The notes under the pieces were generated by a model. It made no database searches. It saw only the letters and a program-made list of their open reading frames with translations, and was not told the origin of the DNA. Below are positions 59,081 through 64,000 of a stretch of DNA of 64,000 nt, one piece after another (positions within the stretch are counted from its first letter, which is position 1; each line of letters starts with the position of its first letter). The stretch is taken from contig NZ_CP035807.1 in the NCBI RefSeq assembly GCF_008329945.1, forward strand, positions 2,170,001 to 2,234,000, read 5' to 3'. The DNA is from Thiospirochaeta perfilievii (lineage in GTDB: Bacteria; Spirochaetota; Spirochaetia; DSM-2461). The position numbers were made by a program, and so were the translations under genes.

Positions 59081-59147
59081 TAACTTTTCTTAATAATTAA
59101 ATCTTATATCTCATTTAGCATTCTGTTAATAAGGATACTACCTCAAT

Positions 59148-59178
59148 TTGAATAGGGAAAATCCCTATTAGTTATAAG
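59148..59178 (+). promoter_or_regulatory. Promoter-like site with internal palindrome before the GNAT gene
   Basis: TTGAAT (59148-59153), 19-nt spacer, TATAAG (59173-59178). The spacer contains most of a perfect inverted repeat AATAGGGA/TCCCTATT (59151-59158 and 59162-59169), which could be an operator. Confidence 0.4.
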
Positions 59179-59234
59179 AAATGTAATATGCTAGTAAAAA
59201 AATCCGTGGTATTGTTAAAAAAAAGGAGTTATTC

Positions 59235-59732
59235 TTGGAACTATTTATGGGACTTGAGTTTAAAATTTTCGAAGAGACGGATATCGAAGTCTATACAGAG
59301 ATTATGAAATTGGCTTTTAATGATGATAGTAAGAGACACTTAAATGAGGAGAGTGGAGGGCCTCCAGGTTATGATAACGGGAGTTTTCTAAGAGAATTTG
59401 CCCTACATAAGGATAGTGTAGCGTATAAAGTCCTAAAGGATGACACCCCGGTAGGTCTTATTATTGTATGGATAAAAAGCGACGGAAATAACTACTTAGG
59501 AAACATGTTTGTAAATCCTAAATATCAGGGCCGTGGAATTGGCTTTAAGATGTGGAAGTATATAGAGGCAAAGTACGACAAAACAAAGAGTTGGAGTACA
59601 GAAACCCCAGGTTTTTCAAAGACAAATCATCATTTTTATATAAATAAGTGTGGGTTTTATCTAGTAAAAATCGATAATCCCATGGATAAGTATAACGAGA
59701 GTTATTTATTAGAAAAAAAATATAATAGATAA
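59235..59732 (+). CDS. GNAT-family N-acetyltransferase
   Basis: A 165-residue acetyltransferase. The acetyl-CoA motif A region reads NMFVNPKYQGRGIGFKMWKYIE (about 92-113, with the QGRGIG loop), and motif B near the end contains KTNHHFYINKCGFYLV, where the Asn/Tyr-Xn-CGF pattern is typical. The start is TTG at 59235 with AAAGGAG 6 nt upstream; an ATG at 59247 is a weaker option. The substrate is unknown. It is a single gene between the Rpn remnant and a symporter. Confidence 0.88.
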   Translation: MELFMGLEFKIFEETDIEVYTEIMKLAFNDDSKRHLNEESGGPPGYDNGSFLREFALHKDSVAYKVLKDDTPVGLIIVWIKSDGNNYLGNMFVNPKYQGRGIGFKMWKYIEAKYDKTKSWSTETPGFSKTNHHFYINKCGFYLVKIDNPMDKYNESYLLEKKYNR

Positions 59733-59816
59733 AGATCTCTTGTTTTTTAATCTTACTATATTGATTAATCCCTACCATACCGATATGATTAGTAGGATAA
59801 AGAAGTGGAGGAACAA

Positions 59817-61166
59817 ATGAGTAGTATAGCTATTTTATGGTTAGGTGTATTTTTAGTCCTTTTATTAGGATTAGGTTTAATTAAAAGTAAAACTGGATTA
59901 TCATTTTCAACTAGGGTTTTTATATCAATGGTTTTAGGTATAGCTCTTGGTTTGGGAATATATTTTACAACAGATGTTGAAGTTGCAGGTGGAATTAGAA
60001 AGTGGTTATCACTTGTAGGCTATGGTTATGTAGATCTATTGAAGATGCTTATATTACCACTTGTTCCTGCTAGTATAATTTCAGGTCTTTTAAAACTAAG
60101 TGATACAAGTGAATTAAAAACAATGGGTGTTAGAACTATCTCTCTATTCCTTTTTACGGCTGTTTTAGCAAGCATTATTGGTATAGTTATAGCTTCAATT
60201 TTAGGTGTAGGTAGTGGAGTAGTTGTAGGGGAATTAAAACCTAGGGAAGCAAGTAGTGTAGTAGATTTATTCTCCCAGTTTAGAAGTTTTATCCCATCTA
60301 ACCCTGTTAAGTCAGCAGTAGATATGAAGATAATACCTTTAGTTGTATTTTCTATATTTATTGGTGTAGCAGCGGTAATAGAGTCTGGTAAAAACAGTAT
60401 AAAAATAGAGCCATTTAAGGCTTTTATAGACTCTTTTTTAGTAATTGTAACAAGATTAACTAAGTTAGTAATAAAATTAACACCTTATGGTGTTTTAGGT
60501 TTAACATCCTATTGGTTATCTAACTCTGGTCTAAGTGCAATAAGAGGATTAGCCCTATTTGTTGTAGGTATTATTATTGCATGTCTAATTCAGGTATTTG
60601 TAGTTTATGGAGGTCTTCTTGTAACAACCGCAAAGGTAAATCCAATTAGATTTTTTAGAGCTGCATCCCCTGCTATGTTGTTAGCATTTACAAGTCGATC
60701 TAGTTTGGGAACATTAACATTAACTGTAAGTACAATGATAGATAGATTAAAAATAAAACCAAGGGTTGCTAACTTTGTTGGTCCTATTGGAGCAGTTATG
60801 AATATGGACGCCTGTGGTGGAATCTTCCCTGCTGTAGTTTCAATATTTGCTGCAAATGCCTTTGATATTGAGTTATCAACTCTGCAATATATTTTAATTG
60901 TTGTTGTTTCTGTATTTGCAAGTGTAGGAAGTGCCGCAGTTCCCATGGGAGCTACAGCTTTTACAATTGTAACACTAACAACAGTTGGTCTACCTGTGGA
61001 AGCTGTTGGTCTTGTTTCTGGTGTCGACTTTTTAGTTGATATGTTTAGGACAGCTACTAATGTTACAGGAGACCTTACAGCCTCTGTTGTAGTTGGAAAC
61101 TCTCTTGGTGAGTTTGATAGGGAAGCCTTTGAATCCCAGGATTTTAAGGATGTAAAAGAGGCTTAA
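59817..61166 (+). CDS. Dicarboxylate/amino-acid:cation symporter (DAACS family)
   Basis: A 449-residue member of the GltP/DctA/SstT family. Residues about 265-390 hold the signature parts: SRSSLGTLTLTVSTM, corresponding to the SSSxxTLP serine-rich loop, GAVMNMDACGG, corresponding to the NMDGT motif with ACGG in place of GT, and SVGSAAVPMGA, the second hairpin. Eight helices are visible. Substrates of relatives are glutamate, aspartate, C4-dicarboxylates or cystine; the changed MDACGG motif makes a specific call unsafe. I start at the ATG at 59817, which follows GAGGAA, rather than the GTG at 59805. Confidence 0.9.
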   Translation: MSSIAILWLGVFLVLLLGLGLIKSKTGLSFSTRVFISMVLGIALGLGIYFTTDVEVAGGIRKWLSLVGYGYVDLLKMLILPLVPASIISGLLKLSDTSELKTMGVRTISLFLFTAVLASIIGIVIASILGVGSGVVVGELKPREASSVVDLFSQFRSFIPSNPVKSAVDMKIIPLVVFSIFIGVAAVIESGKNSIKIEPFKAFIDSFLVIVTRLTKLVIKLTPYGVLGLTSYWLSNSGLSAIRGLALFVVGIIIACLIQVFVVYGGLLVTTAKVNPIRFFRAASPAMLLAFTSRSSLGTLTLTVSTMIDRLKIKPRVANFVGPIGAVMNMDACGGIFPAVVSIFAANAFDIELSTLQYILIVVVSVFASVGSAAVPMGATAFTIVTLTTVGLPVEAVGLVSGVDFLVDMFRTATNVTGDLTASVVVGNSLGEFDREAFESQDFKDVKEA

Positions 61167-61180
61167 TCTATATCAAAGGG

Positions 61181-61206
61181 TGCTTCTAGATGCTTTTCTA
61201 GAGGCA
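61181..61206 (+). other. Hairpin after the symporter gene
   Basis: TGCTTCTAGA (61181-61190) pairs with TCTAGAGGCA (61197-61206) with one G-U pair and a 6-nt loop, 15 nt after the stop codon. No T run follows, so termination would be weak; an mRNA-stabilising 3' hairpin is an alternative. Confidence 0.45.
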
Positions 61207-61338
61207 TTCTAGCTCTGGGATCTTGATTTAAACGTTTAATTGATATATTTTTATCTTATCTGAGTATTGGCTAGATGTCATACAAGGATTCATAAAATTA
61301 TCTGAACCTAAGGATTATCTAAGGGTTAAGGAGTATAG

Positions 61339-62706
61339 ATGTTTCTCGATATAGAAAAGCTAAAGAGATTAGCACGCACTACAACTGTGTCCGAAGTAGA
61401 ACTTAACAGAGTTCTAAATAAAGCAAAAGAGTTAAAGGGTCTTAATTTAGATGATGTAGCTATACTATTAGCTGTTGAATCAAAAGAGCATATTCAAATG
61501 TTATTAGAGAGTGCAGCCTTAGTAAAAAAAGAGATCTATGGTAACCGAATGGTTCTGTTCGCACCTATTTATACAGGGAATCACTGCTCTAATAACTGTC
61601 TCTACTGTGGTTTTAGAGCTGCAAATAAAGATCTTAAAAGAATATCTCTATCAAAAGATGACTTAGTAAAAGAGACTGAATTATTACTTAAAGAGGGGCA
61701 CAAAAGAGTCCTTCTCTTATGCGGAGAGTCTAATAAAACACCTTTAGAGAGCACTTTAGAGGCGATAGAAACAGTATACTCCGCAGAGTATAATGGGCAT
61801 AAAGTTAAACGAATTAATATTGAGATAGCTCCTATGGAGGTTGATGAGTTTAAAGTACTTAAAACCGCAAATATAGGAACATATACATGTTTTCAAGAGA
61901 CTTATGATCCAGAACTTTATAAAGAGTACCACCCCACAGGGAAAAAAGCTAACTATGAGTACCGTTTAAATGTAATGCATAGAGCCATGGAAGCTGGAAT
62001 TGATGATGTAGGTGTTGGAGTCTTATTTGGTTTAGCAGATTATAAATTTGAGATTTTAGCCCTGTTAGAACACGCTAGTTCCCTAGAAAAGGAATTTGGT
62101 TGTGGCCCCCACACAGTAAGTGTTCCAAGAATAGAGAAGGCAAGTGGTGCACCATTAACCGAGAATATTCCATTTCCAGTAAGTGATGATGATTTTAGAA
62201 AAATTGTTGCTATTATTAGAATGGCAATGCCATATACAGGGATAATTCTATCTACTAGGGAATCTACAGAGCTACGGGAAGAGTTAATGCATTACGGTGT
62301 ATCCCAACTATCTGCAGGTTCAAAAACTAGCCCAGGAGGTTATTCCGACTCTGAGGATAATAGCCAGTTTAGTCTAGGGGATCATAGAAGTTTGGAAGAG
62401 GTTATTTCTAATATGAGTGATGCTGGATATATACCTTCTTTTTGTACAGGGTGTTACAGAAAGGGACGAGTTGGAAATGATTTTATGGATCTTGCAAAAC
62501 CGGGATTAATTAAAAAGTTCTGCGTTCCTAATGGACTTACATCCTATGCTGAATATCTACATGACTTCTCATCTAATGAGGTTAAGGAAAAGGGATTAAA
62601 ACTAATTGATAAGTTAGCCGAAGAGATTCCCTTTCCTGAAATAAAAGAGATGACTAAAAAAAGTCTACAGGAGATAAATGTAGGCAAAAGGGATGTCTAT
62701 TTATGA
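61339..62706 (+). CDS. hydG: HydG, [FeFe]-hydrogenase H-cluster maturase
   Basis: HydG is a radical SAM tyrosine lyase that makes the CO and CN ligands of the H-cluster. The 455-residue protein has the radical SAM cluster motif CSNNCLYCGF (about 91-100, CxxxCxxC), and the C-terminal second-cluster motif is exactly C-x2-C-x22-C (CTGC ... FC, about 379-405), which separates HydG from ThiH. YTGNHCSNNCLYCGFR and TCFQETYDPELY are further landmarks. The ATG has AAGGAG upstream. It overlaps hydE by 4 nt. Its presence implies an [FeFe]-hydrogenase and hydrogen metabolism, as expected for a fermentative anaerobe. Confidence 0.95.
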   Translation: MFLDIEKLKRLARTTTVSEVELNRVLNKAKELKGLNLDDVAILLAVESKEHIQMLLESAALVKKEIYGNRMVLFAPIYTGNHCSNNCLYCGFRAANKDLKRISLSKDDLVKETELLLKEGHKRVLLLCGESNKTPLESTLEAIETVYSAEYNGHKVKRINIEIAPMEVDEFKVLKTANIGTYTCFQETYDPELYKEYHPTGKKANYEYRLNVMHRAMEAGIDDVGVGVLFGLADYKFEILALLEHASSLEKEFGCGPHTVSVPRIEKASGAPLTENIPFPVSDDDFRKIVAIIRMAMPYTGIILSTRESTELREELMHYGVSQLSAGSKTSPGGYSDSEDNSQFSLGDHRSLEEVISNMSDAGYIPSFCTGCYRKGRVGNDFMDLAKPGLIKKFCVPNGLTSYAEYLHDFSSNEVKEKGLKLIDKLAEEIPFPEIKEMTKKSLQEINVGKRDVYL

Positions 62707-63719
62707 TAGATAGAACAGTGGAAGAGATAATCGCCCTATATAAAAATGAGGATCCTACAGAGCTATATAAAGCTGCATGGGATGTTACTACAGAGTTTCA
62801 TGGGGATAGTGTCTATTTAAGAGGACTTGTAGAGTTTACAAATAAGTGTGTAATAAACTGTGAATATTGTGGTATTAGAAGGGATAACACCAATGTTTCA
62901 AGGTATAGCCTAGATAGTAAAACCATTGTGGATACCTGTTTGGAAGGCTTTAATAAAGGGCTTAGAACCTTTGTGTTACAAGGAGGAGAGGATAAGGATA
63001 TCTCTGTTTCCTCTCTATGTGATACTGTAAAAAAAATAAAAGAGTCCACAGATCATAAGGCAGCTATAACCCTAAGTTTTGGCTCTAGGAGTCTAGAAGA
63101 GTATAAGATGATGAAATCCGCTGGGGCTGATAGATATCTTTTAAGGTTTGAAACTAGCGACCCAGAGTTACACTTTAAATTAAGGGGTATTTCCCTAGAA
63201 AAGAGGCTTAAAAACATTGAGGATATTAGGTCTGCAGGACTTCAGGTTGGCTCCGGTTATATGACAGGGCTTCCAGGGGAAACAGAGGAGACAAGAATTA
63301 ATAATGCTCTACTGTGTAAAGAGTTGGACCTGGATATGGTAGGTATTGGACCTTTTATCCCAAGTGATGAGACTCCATTAGCTGGATCAGCCCAGGAGCC
63401 AATTGACTACGCATTAAGGGGTACTGCTCTATTAAGGCTTCTTCTTCCTAAGGCACATATACCTGCTACTACTGCAGCAGGTTCTCTAAAACCTACAGGT
63501 AGGGAGGATATGATAAGGGCTGGGGCAAATGTATTAATGCCCAACCTTACTCCTGTTAGCGTAAAAAAGGACTACCTACTATATCCTGGTAAAATCTGTT
63601 TAGATGAAACAGGTTCCCAATGTATCGGTTGTATGGGAATGAGGGTAAAAAGTGTTGGAAGGAAGATCGATTTCTCAAGGGCTGATGCCCTAAGATTAAT
63701 GGGCATAAGTTATGCCTGA
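62703..63719 (+). CDS. hydE: HydE, [FeFe]-hydrogenase H-cluster maturase
   Basis: HydE is a radical SAM enzyme acting in assembly of the azadithiolate-bearing diiron site. In the 338-residue protein the cluster motif is CVINCEYCGI (CxxxCxxC, about 49-58), and VLQGGED, RFETSDPELH and SGYMTGLPGET match HydE rather than BioB. Three Cys near the C terminus (CLDETGSQCIGC) may hold the optional second cluster. It overlaps hydG by 4 nt and the next gene by 8 nt. The third maturase, HydF, is not in the window and may lie just downstream. Confidence 0.95.
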   Translation: MIDRTVEEIIALYKNEDPTELYKAAWDVTTEFHGDSVYLRGLVEFTNKCVINCEYCGIRRDNTNVSRYSLDSKTIVDTCLEGFNKGLRTFVLQGGEDKDISVSSLCDTVKKIKESTDHKAAITLSFGSRSLEEYKMMKSAGADRYLLRFETSDPELHFKLRGISLEKRLKNIEDIRSAGLQVGSGYMTGLPGETEETRINNALLCKELDLDMVGIGPFIPSDETPLAGSAQEPIDYALRGTALLRLLLPKAHIPATTAAGSLKPTGREDMIRAGANVLMPNLTPVSVKKDYLLYPGKICLDETGSQCIGCMGMRVKSVGRKIDFSRADALRLMGISYA

Positions 63720-64000
63720 TTTTATAGGGGAACAGACGGCTAATGCTATACATAACTGGGGGGAGGGGGTAACCCCACCCTGCTTAGTTAAAGCCTACGC
63801 CCAGGTAAAAAAAAGTGCACTATTAGCTGTAAACGATGTAGACCCATCTCTGGGAATAGAAATTTTTAAGAAGGTAATTGAAGTTTTAGATAGAGTGATA
63901 GGTGGGGAGTTTAACCATCTATTTAAACTTCCATTAAAACAGGGGGGGCAGGAACTAGTTTAAATATGAATATGAATGAAGTTATAACTTTTTTAGTTAA
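63712..64000 (+). CDS. aspA: Aspartate ammonia-lyase/fumarase-like protein, N-terminal part, frameshifted and cut by the window end
   Basis: The first 80 residues match the fumarase/aspartase superfamily start: TANAIHNW, PPCLVKAYAQVKKSALLAVNDVD, landmark only, and IEVLDRVIGGEFNHLFKLPLKQGG. The frame then stops at a TAA (63961-63963). Adding one G to the seven-G run at 63942-63948 restores GAGTSLNMNMNEVI, the conserved substrate-loop motif (GSGTSxNMNxNEV), up to the window edge. A homopolymer indel is thus very likely. The gene overlaps hydE by 8 nt. I recall an aspartate ammonia-lyase gene beside hydrogenase maturation genes in other anaerobes; whether it supplies ammonia or fumarate for maturation is not known to me. 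Confidence 0.8.

Larger units (their letters stand above)
58860..59234. other. Non-coding stretch after the Rpn remnant
   Basis: This AT-rich 375-nt region holds no convincing gene. It contains a terminator-like hairpin (58983-59017), a 15-bp direct repeat, and a promoter-like site with an internal inverted repeat before the GNAT gene. The part at 58860-58980 may be scrambled remains of the Rpn gene's 5' end, but no family motif is readable. Confidence 0.6.

Noticed and set aside
61181-61206. Rho-independent terminator after the symporter
   Set aside because: The stem is good but no T run follows, so it is listed only as a hairpin.

Overview
This 64 kb window is AT-rich chromosomal DNA (about one third G+C by eye, not computed), most likely from a free-living, fermentative spirochaete. 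The reasons are the gene neighbourhood at the left end (MoxR, DUF58, two VWA proteins, a TPR lipoprotein, BatD, then infA and a DksA-like gene, an arrangement I recall from Borrelia), a PPi-dependent phosphofructokinase, a BMP/PnrA-type nucleoside ABC transporter and several c-di-GMP and chemotaxis genes. The species assignment is inference. No phage, insertion sequence, CRISPR array or rRNA operon was seen.

Layout. 1-8.4 kb: end of argJ, then the Bat (aerotolerance-type) operon; its moxR has a 1-nt homopolymer frameshift and its last gene reads as a BatD-BatE fusion. 8.4-16.3 kb: infA, a dksA-like gene, an MBL hydrolase, small hypotheticals, a DUF6320 plus acyltransferase pair, and ispD with an unknown partner. 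16.3-23.3 kb: nucleoside-type ABC transporter, an FGGY kinase, and a HEAT-like lipoprotein that appears to start at CTG. 23.3-23.7 kb: three tRNA genes (Asp, Asp, Arg) in one transcription unit. 23.7-34.9 kb: alr, an HD-GYP regulator, a PhoB/PhoR-like pair behind a Pho-box-like repeat, a ROK-controlled sugar cluster (ROK, CBM9-like, PPi-PFK, SIS) and a diguanylate cyclase. 34.9-38.7 kb: DMT transporter, an M14-like peptidase and an unusual ECF transporter. 38.8-48.7 kb: nudC, a lipase-like lipoprotein, tRNA-Leu, a candidate small RNA, rlmN, a chemoreceptor with an early stop codon, mnmD, rny, ymdB and tlyA. 48.7-58.0 kb: a complete-looking but streamlined type II secretion operon on the minus strand. 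58.1-64 kb: a decayed Rpn gene, a GNAT acetyltransferase, a dicarboxylate/amino-acid symporter, and the [FeFe]-hydrogenase maturases hydG and hydE followed by a frameshifted aspartate-ammonia-lyase-like gene cut by the window end.

The most unusual observations are these. (1) The ECF transporter's two ATPase subunits are reduced in complementary ways: a 113-residue protein keeps the LSGGQ signature but has no Walker A, while a 197-residue protein keeps Walker A, Q-loop, Walker B and H-loop but has no signature, so only one composite ATP site could form. (2) At least nine operon-head genes have a -10 box 5-6 nt before the start codon and no Shine-Dalgarno sequence, which suggests leaderless mRNAs. 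(3) A roughly 105-nt RNA gene with its own promoter and terminator lies between tRNA-Leu and rlmN. (4) The type II secretion operon contains a 54-residue pseudopilin-like gene with no leader peptide.

Two of the broken genes (moxR and the aspA-like gene) each lack one base in a homopolymer run, so sequencing error must be considered before any biological reading.
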